From: a virus
Length of the DNA: 27,163 nt
IMG/VR virus record: IMGVR_UViG_3300050821_002351
Coordinates: 1-27,163 of that record
Direction: 5' to 3' (one strand)
This document shows, one piece after another, positions 5,206-12,784 of this stretch. Position numbers and translations under genes: made by a program. The notes beneath the pieces were generated by a model that did not search any database, was not told the DNA's origin, and worked only from the letters and a program-made list of their open reading frames with translations. Position 1 is the stretch's first letter. Each line of letters begins with the position of its first letter.

Positions 5206-7267
5206 CACCATTCCCCAGGAGTCGATCGAATTCTTCCGGCGTTCGGAAGACTACAGCTCGCACTATCGCCAGCAAGGTCTAGAGGACTTGCGCTTTTCCT
5301 ATGGCAGCCAATGGCCACCAGAAATGCAGAATCAGCGGCATCTGGAGAAGCGTCCTATGTTCACGATCAATGAGACGGATTCCTACATCCGTCAGGTCGT
5401 GAACCAGATCCGCCAGCAGCGGCCCAGAATCAAGGCTCATGGGGTTAACTCGAGCGCTGATGCCAAGATTGCGGAGATCATTACAGGTTTGACCAGACAT
5501 ATTGAGGAGTTATCCGATGCTTCTAACGCTTACGATCTGGCCGCCGAATTCGCGGTCCGAATGGGGTGGGGCTATTGGAGGCTTAGGGCGGATTACTGCA
5601 ATGATGATAGTTTCGACCAAGACGTATTCATCGAGCCTATTTGGAATCCGTTTTCGGTTAGCTTTGATCCGTACTCGCACGCCCCGGACGGTTCGGACCA
5701 GACGAAATGCCTGATATCCGGGATGATGGCGAAGGATGATTTTCGCAGGATGTATCCGGATGCTCAGGAGACAAGCTTTAGCGTAAGAGCGGTAGGAGAT
5801 ACGACCGGAGAATGGCTGACCAAGGATTCGATTCGGTGGGGTGAGTTTTATAAGCTCGACAAGGAAAAGCACAAACTCATTAATCTGTCTGACGGGTCTT
5901 CCTGGTGGCATGACGAGATTCCGGACAGCGGCATTCTCGAGCGCGCCGGGATCAAGGTAAAAGGTGACCGGGAAAGCTGGCGTCATCGCGTCAATTGGTA
6001 CAAGGTTACGGCTGTAGAAGTGCTTGAATCGCGGCTATTGCCTGGACGCTGGATTCCGGTAGTGCCGGTCTATGGCTCTAATATCGTGGTTGACGGCAAG
6101 ACGCAGCGGTTCGGCATGACTAGACATATGAGGGATCCTCAGCAAGTCCTGAATTTCACCCAGACCGCGATTATCGAAACTGTTGCTTTGGCGCCTAAAG
6201 CCAAATGGGTTGCTGCCTCGGAAGCGGTCAATAACACCCTGAATGAGTGGCAGGCGGCCAACATTAGCTCTTATGCGCTACTGAGGTATGAGCATCGGGA
6301 CGAGCAGGGGAACGAGATTCCTATGCCTCAGCGGCAAGCGCCTGAGCCTCCGCCCGAGGGCTGGCTAGTTGCTGCTAATAATGCACATGAGTCATTGCAG
6401 CGAGTCGCCGGAATGTTCGATCCTGCTATGCGTCGAGATGGTCCGACCAGCGGCAAGGCTTTGAATGCCGAACAGCAACAATCGGATATGTCGAGCTACC
6501 ATTTCTATGACAATTTCACGCGATCTGTTAAGCATACGGGCCGGATTATCCTGTCGTGGATTCCTGCCTACTATGGCAAGCGCCGGGTTATGCGGATTAT
6601 CGGGGATGATGGGAAACCGGATCTGGTGACCATCAATGACGATCAGGCGGTCAGCAAGATCGAGAATGATTTGACGGTAGGGCAATACGATGTGGTCATG
6701 GAGACGGGGCCGGGATATAACTCTAAGCGCCAGGAAGCGGTGGAGTCTATGGCCCCGCTCCTGCAGGGTCCAAACAATCCGCTTATGCAAGTTGCCGGGG
6801 ATTTATTCTTCCGAAATATGGATTTCCCAGGTGCAGAGGTTATTGCGGATCGGCTGGCTGCAGCGAACCCGCTTGCACAGATCGATGACAAGTCCGACAT
6901 CCCGCCCCATGCGCAAATGATGATCAAGCAGCTGCAGACTCAGTTGCAGCAGGCCGGACAGCAGTTGCAGGCCGCAGGAATGCAGATCAAGAGCCGAGCG
7001 GATATTGAGTCCATGAAAGAAGCGGCCGAGTCTCATCGTCTGCAGATCAAGGAAAGTGCAGAGACCCAGCGGGAGATGATGCGCGATCGCACCAAGCAGG
7101 ACGATATGCATACGAAGGCTCATGCGACCCTGAGCGCGGCGGAAATCAATGGTGCGGTGGAGATCATGAAGCAGATCAAGCAGCACGGCCATGAGCGCGT
7201 ATTGGCTGCTTTCGAGGCATTGGTAAACCAGCAACAGGCACAAACCACGAACGGATCGGGACAATGA
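5198..7267 (+). CDS. P22-like portal protein
   Basis: The portal is a dodecameric ring at one capsid vertex through which DNA enters and leaves, and it binds the terminase and the gp4-like protein. The 689 residues from the GTG at 5198 are close to the P22 portal (725). Recognisable blocks are RPMFTINETDSYIRQVVNQIRQQRPRI early, WGYWRLRADY (a conserved core region), RDPQQVLNF and NAEQQQSDMSSYHFYDNF. The C-terminal 120 residues are a Gln-rich coiled coil or barrel-like helix (QLQTQLQQAGQQLQ onward). An ATG at 5153 would lie deep inside the HNH gene, so GTG 5198, with AAAGAG upstream and an eight-base overlap with the HNH stop, is preferred. The stop overlaps the next ATG. Confidence 0.93.
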   Translation: MSSTIPQESIEFFRRSEDYSSHYRQQGLEDLRFSYGSQWPPEMQNQRHLEKRPMFTINETDSYIRQVVNQIRQQRPRIKAHGVNSSADAKIAEIITGLTRHIEELSDASNAYDLAAEFAVRMGWGYWRLRADYCNDDSFDQDVFIEPIWNPFSVSFDPYSHAPDGSDQTKCLISGMMAKDDFRRMYPDAQETSFSVRAVGDTTGEWLTKDSIRWGEFYKLDKEKHKLINLSDGSSWWHDEIPDSGILERAGIKVKGDRESWRHRVNWYKVTAVEVLESRLLPGRWIPVVPVYGSNIVVDGKTQRFGMTRHMRDPQQVLNFTQTAIIETVALAPKAKWVAASEAVNNTLNEWQAANISSYALLRYEHRDEQGNEIPMPQRQAPEPPPEGWLVAANNAHESLQRVAGMFDPAMRRDGPTSGKALNAEQQQSDMSSYHFYDNFTRSVKHTGRIILSWIPAYYGKRRVMRIIGDDGKPDLVTINDDQAVSKIENDLTVGQYDVVMETGPGYNSKRQEAVESMAPLLQGPNNPLMQVAGDLFFRNMDFPGAEVIADRLAAANPLAQIDDKSDIPPHAQMMIKQLQTQLQQAGQQLQAAGMQIKSRADIESMKEAAESHRLQIKESAETQREMMRDRTKQDDMHTKAHATLSAAEINGAVEIMKQIKQHGHERVLAAFEALVNQQQAQTTNGSGQ

Positions 7268-7488
7268 CACATGCAGAGTTTGCGAGGATGAATGGACGTA
7301 TCGAAAAGCTCAGGTCAGTGCTTGCTTACATCGTAAATCAGCCCATTACACCTGATGGCAGGGAATGCGATCAATTGCACTGCATGAACTGGATTGCATG
7401 GGCTAGACGGTTTGCAAAAAGCTCTATTGAGACTGATCTAAACATAGAAGCCGGAAGAAACGAACGTGCGGAGCACATAGATGGGTGA
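7264..7488 (+). CDS. Small hypothetical protein
   Basis: This 74-residue, mostly helical soluble protein starts in an ATGA overlap with the portal stop. It includes RMNGRIEKLRSVLAYIV and a C/H/W-containing centre (CDQLHCMNWIAWARRF). No family is recognised. It overlaps the scaffold start by eight bases. Its position between portal and scaffold suggests a late-operon accessory protein. Confidence 0.58.
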   Translation: MTHAEFARMNGRIEKLRSVLAYIVNQPITPDGRECDQLHCMNWIAWARRFAKSSIETDLNIEAGRNERAEHIDG

Positions 7489-8404
7489 AGCAACCGTAGT
7501 AACAGGAGATACGCGCGCCGATTTCATGGCGTCCAAGGGGAAGATTGCGCCTTCGCAGGGTCTTCCTACCAAGCCAGTCGAGTCCAAATCCATTAAGACG
7601 GAAGTCAGCAAAACCGCTGAGAAGCAGGAAACGGCTGTAGTCGAGGCTAAGGCTGCGGAGCAGAGCAAGGAGAAAAGCAGCGTCGATGAGCGCATTTCCG
7701 AGCTTACAGCTAAGCGCCGGGACGCTGAAAAGCGTGCTGCGGATGCTGAAAAGCGTGCTGCGGAACTGGAACGGGAGCGCGATATTGCTTTGAGGCCCAA
7801 GGATTCGAAGCCGAGGCCGGAAGATTTCCAGGATCCAGTGAAATATGGAGAGGCATATGGGGAATGGCTGGCTGACCAGAAGGTAAGGAAAAAGGATGAG
7901 GCTGACCGCAAGGAAGCGGAGGAAAAGCGCCAGACTAGGCTGACTGCTGACTGGAATCAGCGCTACAAGAAGTGCCAGAAGGAAATCGACGACTTTGACG
8001 ACGTGATCATGGCGGAGCCTTTGTCTCTCCAGCCCTGGATTCAGCAGGCCATGTTCGAATCAGAGGTTGGTCCGCAGTTGCATTACTACTTCTCCAAGGA
8101 TCGGGACGAGGCAGGAAAGGTAAACGCTATGCCAGCTCCTGCTGCATTGCGTTATCTGGGCCGGATTGAAGTCAGGATTGAGGCTGAAAACGAGGCTCGC
8201 GGCAAGAAAAGCAATGTGGAAGTGCCTCCGCTGCCAGTTCCGAAACTTGAGCCATTCCGTCGCGCCAAAGAGGCTCCAGAGCCTATCAAGCCGATCGAAG
8301 GAAGCCAGCAGGTAGGCCCTGGCGGGGTGGTGGATGCAGACGGGAACGTAACCGGCAGTTATTTGGAGTACCGGAATGCCCGCCGTGCGGGAAAGATCAA
8401 ATAG
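7481..8404 (+). CDS. Capsid scaffolding protein
   Basis: This is a 307-residue, highly charged, helical protein lying between portal and coat, the usual scaffold position. Residues about 65-105 are a coiled coil with an internal repeat (DAEKRAA at about 86 and again at 93, then ELERERD), and a second charged helix runs through KVRKKDEADRKEAEEKRQ. A more ordered part follows (EIDDFDDVIMAEPLS to RYLGRIEVRIEAE). Scaffolds of this class copolymerise with the coat in the procapsid and leave before or during packaging. P22 scaffold is 303 residues. Sequence alone does not show the coat-binding helix-turn-helix, though the basic C-terminus (YRNARRAGKIK) is compatible with one. Confidence 0.82.
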   Translation: MGEATVVTGDTRADFMASKGKIAPSQGLPTKPVESKSIKTEVSKTAEKQETAVVEAKAAEQSKEKSSVDERISELTAKRRDAEKRAADAEKRAAELERERDIALRPKDSKPRPEDFQDPVKYGEAYGEWLADQKVRKKDEADRKEAEEKRQTRLTADWNQRYKKCQKEIDDFDDVIMAEPLSLQPWIQQAMFESEVGPQLHYYFSKDRDEAGKVNAMPAPAALRYLGRIEVRIEAENEARGKKSNVEVPPLPVPKLEPFRRAKEAPEPIKPIEGSQQVGPGGVVDADGNVTGSYLEYRNARRAGKIK

Positions 8405-8411
8405 ACCGACG

Positions 8412-8428
8412 AATGGTCATTGACCATT
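8412..8428. promoter_or_regulatory. Perfect palindrome, operator-like
   Basis: AATGGTCA (8412-8419) and TGACCATT (8421-8428) are perfect 8-base arms around a single T. The site begins eight bases after the scaffold stop and overlaps a TTGACC hexamer that could be a -35 element. It is too tight for a good RNA hairpin, so a dimeric DNA-binding protein is the better guess. No matching regulator gene is in the window apart from the mini-HTH protein. Confidence 0.4.
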
Positions 8429-8450
8429 AGCAATAACAGGATACTATACA
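8420..8450 (+). promoter_or_regulatory. Weak sigma70-like promoter candidate
   Basis: TTGACC (8420-8425) and TATACA (8445-8450) are 19 bases apart, in a locally AT-rich gap after the scaffold gene. A second interrupted dyad (TATAC and GTATA around AGATATC, 8445-8461) follows. It could drive the two small genes at 8482-8954. Both hexamers and the spacing are suboptimal. Confidence 0.35.
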
Positions 8451-8481
8451 GATATCGTATACAAACTAATGGCACAATCTA

Positions 8482-8805
8482 ATGGATCCCGCGCTGGCAT
8501 TGGCTCTTTCGCTAGAAACTGCCGACTATCTGCAAACTCGCCAAATCATAGACAGGCCGCAGCAATGCGAAACTGTAGGAAAGCGGATTACCTGTTTAGA
8601 TCGTTCGGAACAGAATCCGATGCTTGGTCGCCATCCTTCGCAATCCAGAGCGGCTATATTCTTCGGAATTGGAGCTGCATCTACCGTGACACTGAACCAA
8701 GTATTGCCGGAACCGTGGAAGTCACGACATATCTATACGGTGATCGGTTTCGAAGCAGCTATAGTCTCTCATAACGCATATATGGGTGTGCATTTCCATT
8801 TCTGA
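8482..8805 (+). CDS. Small membrane protein of the NPxLGRHPS type
   Basis: This is a 107-residue protein. After an N-terminal helix (ALALALSLETADYLQTRQI), it has a cytosine-pair loop region with C29 and C38, then NPMLGRHPSQSR (about 45-56), a hydrophobic segment (AAIFFGIGAASTVTLNQVLP) and a C-terminal YTVIGFEAAIVSHNAYMGV. The D-x-x-QTR...NPxLGRHPS...IGxEAxxVxxN layout matches an uncharacterised family of small phage and bacterial proteins, with about two membrane helices. Its role is unknown. The only upstream in-frame codons run into a stop at 8467, so ATG 8482 is the start. It sits between scaffold and coat, an unusual place for a membrane protein. An overlapping frame from 8469 has no recognisable content. 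Confidence 0.72.
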   Translation: MDPALALALSLETADYLQTRQIIDRPQQCETVGKRITCLDRSEQNPMLGRHPSQSRAAIFFGIGAASTVTLNQVLPEPWKSRHIYTVIGFEAAIVSHNAYMGVHFHF

Positions 8806-8954
8806 TGTGCTGGGCATGCGACCGTTTATGGGTCTTGCGGGCGTTCGGTTATGAAGGCAAGAAAAGAGGCCATCCCCGCAAAAGACCGTGGGGATTCAAT
8901 TCTCATAAGGTTTATCGGGCTTTGACAGCGAAAAAATTGTCGTGCTATAAGTAG
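8805..8954 (+). CDS. Tiny basic CxxC protein
   Basis: This 49-residue reading frame starts in a TGATG overlap with the previous stop (8803-8807). It begins MCWACDRLWVLRAFGYEG, is rich in Lys and Arg, and has a C-x2-C pair near the start and a further Cys near the end. No family is recognised. The coat promoter lies inside its last 11 codons, so the gene and the promoter share sequence. The coupling-type start is the main support. Confidence 0.48.
   Translation: MCWACDRLWVLRAFGYEGKKRGHPRKRPWGFNSHKVYRALTAKKLSCYK
8922..8951 (+). promoter_or_regulatory. Near-consensus sigma70 promoter for the coat gene
   Basis: The -35 hexamer TTGACA (8922-8927) is a perfect match. After an 18-base spacer, TATAAG (8946-8951) matches the -10 at five of six positions and is preceded by TGC, an extended -10. 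An A6 tract lies in the spacer (8931-8936). Transcription would start near 8958 and run into the coat gene. It is the strongest promoter-like sequence I see in the window, and it suits the high copy number of coat protein. It overlaps the end of the 49-residue gene. Confidence 0.75.
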
Positions 8955-8957
8955 TAC

Positions 8958-9074
8958 TTAGAGCGCCGGTCTGGGCGACATACAGACGGAGTAGCGAGCC
9001 TTAATCGCGCAAATATCGTGTTGGCCCCCATGGGTAGTCGGGACCGAAATCCCAACTAACTTTTCGGAGGCCAC
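8958..9074 (+). other. Structured 5' leader of the coat gene
   Basis: About 117 untranslated bases separate the predicted transcription start from the coat ATG. CCGGTCTG (8966-8973) pairs with CAGACGG (8983-8989) with one bulged G, and GTTGG (9020-9024) can pair with CCAAC (9052-9056). The unpaired end carries CGGAGG (9065-9070), a strong Shine-Dalgarno four bases before the ATG. The leader may protect the mRNA or set the coat translation rate. It matches no riboswitch class that I recognise. Confidence 0.45.
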
Positions 9075-10334
9075 ATGGCCAATACGGAACTTACGATTTC
9101 CAAGATCACCAACGAGGCGTTGATGGTCCTGGAAAATTCACTCACATTCACGATGTGTGTGAACCGCGATTACGACGATCAATACGCGGTCGTAGGCGCG
9201 AAAATTGGCGACACGGTAAACGTCCGTCGCCCGGTGCGGGTGATCGGTACGACCGGCCCTAACCTGAATATCGAGGATTTTAATGAAACCTCTATTCCGG
9301 TTGTCCTGACGACTCAGTTCCACACGGATACGCAGTTCGGCACTAAAGAGCTGGCGCTTAACGTGGACATGTTCAGCGATCGCGTTCTTAAGCCCCAGAT
9401 TGCCGCCATTGCCAACAAGATCGACTTTCAGGGTACTACGACCGCTGCCAATGGCATTGCGAACATCGTAGGAACCCCAGGAACACCGCCGACAGCGCTC
9501 CTCACCTACCTTACTGCAGCCGCCTTCCTGGACGCTGAAGGGACGCCTCGGGATGGTGAGCGCTCATGTGTGATCGAGCCTTTCACGTCGGCGACCATTA
9601 TTGATGCCCTGAAGGGCTTGTTTGTGCCTCAGGACAAGATCGGATCCCAGTACATGCGGGGCCTGATGGGCCGTGATTCCGCAGGGATGAACTGGTATAA
9701 CGATCAGAACATTGTCAGTCACACGTTCGGGTTCGCCACTGGCGCAACCACCATCACCGTGAACGGTGCGAACCAAGGATTGGCAACCGGCTGGGCGGCA
9801 ACCTCGACCATCAGTATCAACAACTCAGCCAATAACGTCACCCTGCAGGTAGGGGATGTCCTTCAGTTCCCTGGATCGAATGCGGTCAACCCTCAGAACC
9901 GTCAGGCTTATGGCTCCAACAGACTGCGTAACTTCGTGGTAACTGCGACCGCTACCCAGTCCGGGGCGGGTAACTTCAACGTAGTGGTATCTCCCGCTGT
10001 GATCTACGGCGGACAGTTCCAGAACGTGACAGCTGCCCCCACGACGGGCGGCACGGTTACCTTCACCAGCCTGCCGACTGCTGGAGCTTCGAGCGCGGTT
10101 ATCTCTCCACAGAATATCGTGCTGCACCGCAATGCCCTGACTTTGGCAGTAGCAGACTTGGAATTGCCGGAGGGTGTCCACTTCGCGGGTCGAGCATCGG
10201 ATGAAGAAATTGGCCTGTCGATTCGCGTGGTGCGCCAGTACACGATCAATAACGACGCCATTCCAACCAGGCTTGATGTCTTGTTCGGATGGGCGATGCT
10301 ATATCCGGAGCTTGGCTGTCGGGTTGCGGCCTAG
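9075..10334 (+). CDS. Major capsid protein, P22 coat family (HK97 fold with I-domain)
   Basis: This is a 419-residue coat protein, close to P22 gp5 (430). The family is recognisable in LTISKITNEALMVLENSL (residues 6-23), KIGDTVNVRRPVRV (43-56), FGTKELALNVDMFSDRVL (88-105) and MRGLMGRDSAGMNWYNDQN (194-212). Residues about 224-345 are Thr/Asn/Gly/Val-rich beta structure and correspond to the inserted I-domain that stabilises P22 coat folding. The fold resumes at VLHRNALTLAVADLELPEG and ends DVLFGWAMLYPELGCRV. It assembles with the scaffold onto the portal. The gene has its own promoter and strong ribosome-binding site, and the GroES-like protein upstream may assist its folding. Confidence 0.95.
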   Translation: MANTELTISKITNEALMVLENSLTFTMCVNRDYDDQYAVVGAKIGDTVNVRRPVRVIGTTGPNLNIEDFNETSIPVVLTTQFHTDTQFGTKELALNVDMFSDRVLKPQIAAIANKIDFQGTTTAANGIANIVGTPGTPPTALLTYLTAAAFLDAEGTPRDGERSCVIEPFTSATIIDALKGLFVPQDKIGSQYMRGLMGRDSAGMNWYNDQNIVSHTFGFATGATTITVNGANQGLATGWAATSTISINNSANNVTLQVGDVLQFPGSNAVNPQNRQAYGSNRLRNFVVTATATQSGAGNFNVVVSPAVIYGGQFQNVTAAPTTGGTVTFTSLPTAGASSAVISPQNIVLHRNALTLAVADLELPEGVHFAGRASDEEIGLSIRVVRQYTINNDAIPTRLDVLFGWAMLYPELGCRVAA

Positions 10335-10343
10335 GAGCTAACG

Positions 10344-10745
10344 ATGCCTGGACGCGCTCTAGGGGTAATGACCAGCCAGTCTTGCGGCGAGACGCTGCAG
10401 CTTTTGTACATCGCTACCACCGTTTCGCAGCATCTTTTTATTGCAACCATCCCATGCATTCTAACTGCGGTTACTTACCGTATTCGTGTGGGATCAAGTT
10501 CAGGGACTTTCCAGATCGTCAAATGCCCAACTGGTACGGCTCCTGCAAATGGCACAGTGATTACATCGGCCATTGACATTAGCGCAACTCCTACGGCTGA
10601 TACGACGCTTACAGCTGCGCTGACGGTTGGAAATAACAGTTCTAATGTAACTCTGAATACTGGCGATTCTCTTGCAGTGGTTATCGGCGGAACGATGACT
10701 AGTGGTGTAGGGCTGATCCAACTTTTCGTAGAACCTGTAGCTTGA
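10344..10745 (+). CDS. Putative virion-associated beta-rich protein
   Basis: This 133-residue protein has AGGAG (10333-10337) seven bases before its ATG. After an N-terminal part containing LLYIATTVSQHLFIATIPC, the rest is Thr/Ser/Gly/Val-rich beta structure with LNTGDSLAVVIGGTMTSGVG and a terminal LFVEPVA. Small proteins of this composition directly after the coat gene are often decoration or head-surface proteins, but I cannot name a family. It is about 10 bases after the coat stop, so probably co-transcribed. Confidence 0.65.
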   Translation: MPGRALGVMTSQSCGETLQLLYIATTVSQHLFIATIPCILTAVTYRIRVGSSSGTFQIVKCPTGTAPANGTVITSAIDISATPTADTTLTAALTVGNNSSNVTLNTGDSLAVVIGGTMTSGVGLIQLFVEPVA

Positions 10746-10758
10746 TAGCGAGGAATAA

Positions 10759-11499
10759 ATGCCTAATCCCGGACCAGCAACTAACATCGTAAGTAACTCC
10801 ATGGCGGAGCTGATCACGGTCAGCCAGCCCTCGCGTACGATCTATCCCTCCGCCCAGTTAACGGCTCTGACGGCGCCCGGTAATGGGACCATGAGTTTTA
10901 ACTATGTGAACGTGCCGAATGCGTTCACCTGCAGTCGGGTCGATGCTCTGGTGGCCTTTTCGGTAGCTTCGAGCGCAACCACTAATACCTATGGTCTGGC
11001 TATCACTGCCATTGCCGGCATTTATACGCAAACTTCTCTCGGAGCTGGCACTGCTACTACCTTGGGTCTGACCGCGCTGACCACTGGATCTGTGACGGTC
11101 AGTTATAGCGTAGCCAGCAACACGGCAGGGGTGACCCAGCTTAATCAGAGTGCGCTGCGGAATATCTCTGTACCTCTTGGCTTTGCCTCGGTCTATCAGG
11201 GTGAATACCTGGTGGGATTTGCGATTTCGACCAATACCACATCGATCGGGCTTTCCACCACCGCACTTGGTCAAACGATGTCTATCTACGGTGGCGCACA
11301 GCTGCAAACCGGTCAGAACTATGCAGTCGAATTTACGGGCGCAACCGCCACTTCTGGTGGACTTTTCCCAGGCATGGGCGTGCACTCGGTAACGCAAAGT
11401 GCTCCGCTGGCTACCTATGCGGTTTCCGACATTAATGCTACCGGCGTAAACCTTTCTGCTGCTAATATTGCTCTGGTGTTCCGCAATGTCACTGTCTAA
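10759..11499 (+). CDS. Putative virion surface protein, copy A of a duplicated pair
   Basis: This is a 246-residue protein rich in Thr, Ser, Ala, Gly and Asn, predicted all-beta, without a signal peptide. It is plainly homologous to the protein at 13767-14468. Shared blocks include SRTIYPSAQLTALTAP, YGLAITAIAGIY, SVASNTAGVTQLNQ, TTALGQTMSIYGG, AVEFTGATATSGG and YAVSDINATG. By eye about two thirds or more of the last 130 residues match. I infer a capsid decoration or head-fibre protein because of its position just after the coat. Its high Ser/Thr/Asn content would suit modification by the glycosyltransferase encoded next. The family is not recognised beyond phage virion-like proteins. Confidence 0.72.
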   Translation: MPNPGPATNIVSNSMAELITVSQPSRTIYPSAQLTALTAPGNGTMSFNYVNVPNAFTCSRVDALVAFSVASSATTNTYGLAITAIAGIYTQTSLGAGTATTLGLTALTTGSVTVSYSVASNTAGVTQLNQSALRNISVPLGFASVYQGEYLVGFAISTNTTSIGLSTTALGQTMSIYGGAQLQTGQNYAVEFTGATATSGGLFPGMGVHSVTQSAPLATYAVSDINATGVNLSAANIALVFRNVTV

Positions 11500-11501
11500 A
11501 A

Positions 11502-12233
11502 ATGAAAGCAGAACTGGTAGTACAGGACTTTTCTGGAGTCCATAACAAGGATGTAGACGCTACTCGTCTACGCCTTACCAAAGGCGGCACCTGGAAGAAG
11601 CAGCGAATTGCCGTTGTTATTCCTGCCGCCGATACCATCCCTGCCAAGGTAGCTCTTAGCCATTGGAATCTAGCCTTTCCTCCGAATAATGGGGTAGTCC
11701 GCATTTTGGCTCAAGGCATGGAAGTCGGGGACGCTTATACGACCGCGATCGAGCAAATCCTGGCTCATCCGGAAATAGGGAAATGGGAATATCTGCTGAC
11801 GATCGAGCACGATAACGCCCCTCCTGCAGACGGTGTTATGAAGCTTCTGGAGCGGATGGAAGAGCATCCAGAGTTGTCGTGTATCAGCGGTTTGTATTAC
11901 ACCAAGGGTATCGACGGATGTGCTCAGATCTGGGGTGATCCTAAAGATCCAGTCCTGAATTTCCGTCCGCAGCCTCCCGATCCAGAGGGAAAGCTAGTGG
12001 AATGCTGCGGTACCGGGATGGGGTTTGCTCTCTGGCGTATGAAGATGTTCAAGGATCCGAAGCTTCGCAAGCCATGGTTCAAAACTCAGACCAAAGACGG
12101 CATGATGACCCAGGATTTGTACGCTTGGCAGGACTTTCGCAAGAATGGCTATCGGTGCGCTATCGACTGTAGCGTGAAGGTTGGACACTATGATTTAACT
12201 GGAGTGTTCGGTCAGCCCGACATGATGTATTAG
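11502..12233 (+). CDS. Glycosyltransferase, GT-A / family 2-like
   Basis: This is a 243-residue protein. A first beta-strand and nucleotide-sugar region is KQRIAVVIPAADTIPAKV (33-50), and LLTIEHDNAPPADGVMKLL (98-116) holds an E-H-D variant of the DxD metal/sugar-nucleotide motif. Further on come CCGTGMGFALWRM (168-180), TQDLYAWQDFRKNGYR (203-218), the position of the catalytic acid motif, and VGHYDLTG with H229. These match phage-encoded GT-A enzymes that transfer a sugar from a nucleotide donor. The acceptor is unknown; a virion protein from the neighbouring genes is the likely guess because no lipid-carrier or O-antigen genes are nearby. It starts two bases after the copy A stop. Confidence 0.8.
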   Translation: MKAELVVQDFSGVHNKDVDATRLRLTKGGTWKKQRIAVVIPAADTIPAKVALSHWNLAFPPNNGVVRILAQGMEVGDAYTTAIEQILAHPEIGKWEYLLTIEHDNAPPADGVMKLLERMEEHPELSCISGLYYTKGIDGCAQIWGDPKDPVLNFRPQPPDPEGKLVECCGTGMGFALWRMKMFKDPKLRKPWFKTQTKDGMMTQDLYAWQDFRKNGYRCAIDCSVKVGHYDLTGVFGQPDMMY

Positions 12234-12241
12234 GAGAAGTT

Positions 12242-12391
12242 ATGGATACCAGCGTTGATGTGCATGTGGCCGCAGCGGAAGAGGCTTTGAGGCAGATAGT
12301 TGCCGTGGCTACCGCTCAGGAAGCCGATCTGTCCAAGAAAAATGCATTTGTTGCGACCATGCAGGCCGCGCTAGCAGCCCTGAAAGCTTGA
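12242..12391 (+). CDS. Small helical hypothetical protein
   Basis: This 49-residue, Ala-rich protein is predicted to be a single amphipathic helix or helical hairpin (HVAAAEEALRQIVAVATAQE, then AFVATMQAALAALKA). A strong Shine-Dalgarno (AGGAGAAG) lies just before the ATG. It sits directly after the glycosyltransferase and its stop abuts the end of the minus-strand HNH gene. The role is unknown; it could be a partner or oligomerisation peptide. Confidence 0.62.
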   Translation: MDTSVDVHVAAAEEALRQIVAVATAQEADLSKKNAFVATMQAALAALKA

Positions 12392-12784
12392 TTATGAAAA
12401 TTTACCTAGCTTGTCTCTTTTTACATGATGTTTAGCGGCATGTTTTCCATTGCTTTCGCAAAGCGCCAGATTATCTGGGCTATTGTCATCTCGTATGCCA
12501 TTTTTGTGATGAACCGCTTCTTTCTTGGTAAGCCGTCTTCCAACGATTTGTTCCATAATAAGTCTATGCTCAAGAACATATCCAAGCTTAGTAGCATCAG
12601 GATGATTGGGAGCGTAGATATAGATGTATCCATCGGAAGCATGCAATACCCCGCCCCTCCATTTAGGATTACCGGAGCCTGATTTAGATGTGTCATAACA
12701 TTTTTGGCTACAAAAGAACTTTTTCTGACACGGAAAAGTTGAATATGAATTGCCACATTGTTTGCAAATTCTGGAGACTGGCAT
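12392..12784 (-). CDS. HNH homing endonuclease with N-terminal zinc ribbon
   Basis: This is a 130-residue protein on the strand opposite all its neighbours. The first 30 residues carry C7, C10, C25 and C29 (CKQCG and CSQKC), a zinc-ribbon-like module. The HNH core is EHRLIME (72-78), VHHKNGIRDDN (91-101) with the H92-H93 pair, and DNLALCES (104-111). It probably cuts phage DNA lacking the gene and spreads by repair. The ATG at 12784 has AGAGG upstream. An in-frame start at 12940 would add a low-complexity FFFLFF extension read through the methyltransferase gene and is rejected. The gene is AT-rich and exactly fills the gap between two plus-strand genes. Confidence 0.85.
   Translation of the reverse strand: MPVSRICKQCGNSYSTFPCQKKFFCSQKCYDTSKSGSGNPKWRGGVLHASDGYIYIYAPNHPDATKLGYVLEHRLIMEQIVGRRLTKKEAVHHKNGIRDDNSPDNLALCESNGKHAAKHHVKRDKLGKFS

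Noticed and set aside
5510-5986. Minus-strand frame of 158 codons
   Set aside because: It is antisense to the portal core, which is unambiguous.
8412-8428. Intrinsic terminator after the scaffold gene
   Set aside because: The dyad has a one-base centre, is not GC-rich and is not followed by a T run.
8469-8774. Alternative plus-strand frame of 101 codons
   Set aside because: It overlaps the 8482-8805 frame, which carries the recognisable NPxLGRHPS layout; this frame is Ser/Arg-rich shadow.
8955-9074. tRNA gene in the coat leader
   Set aside because: No acceptor, anticodon and T-arm arrangement can be drawn.
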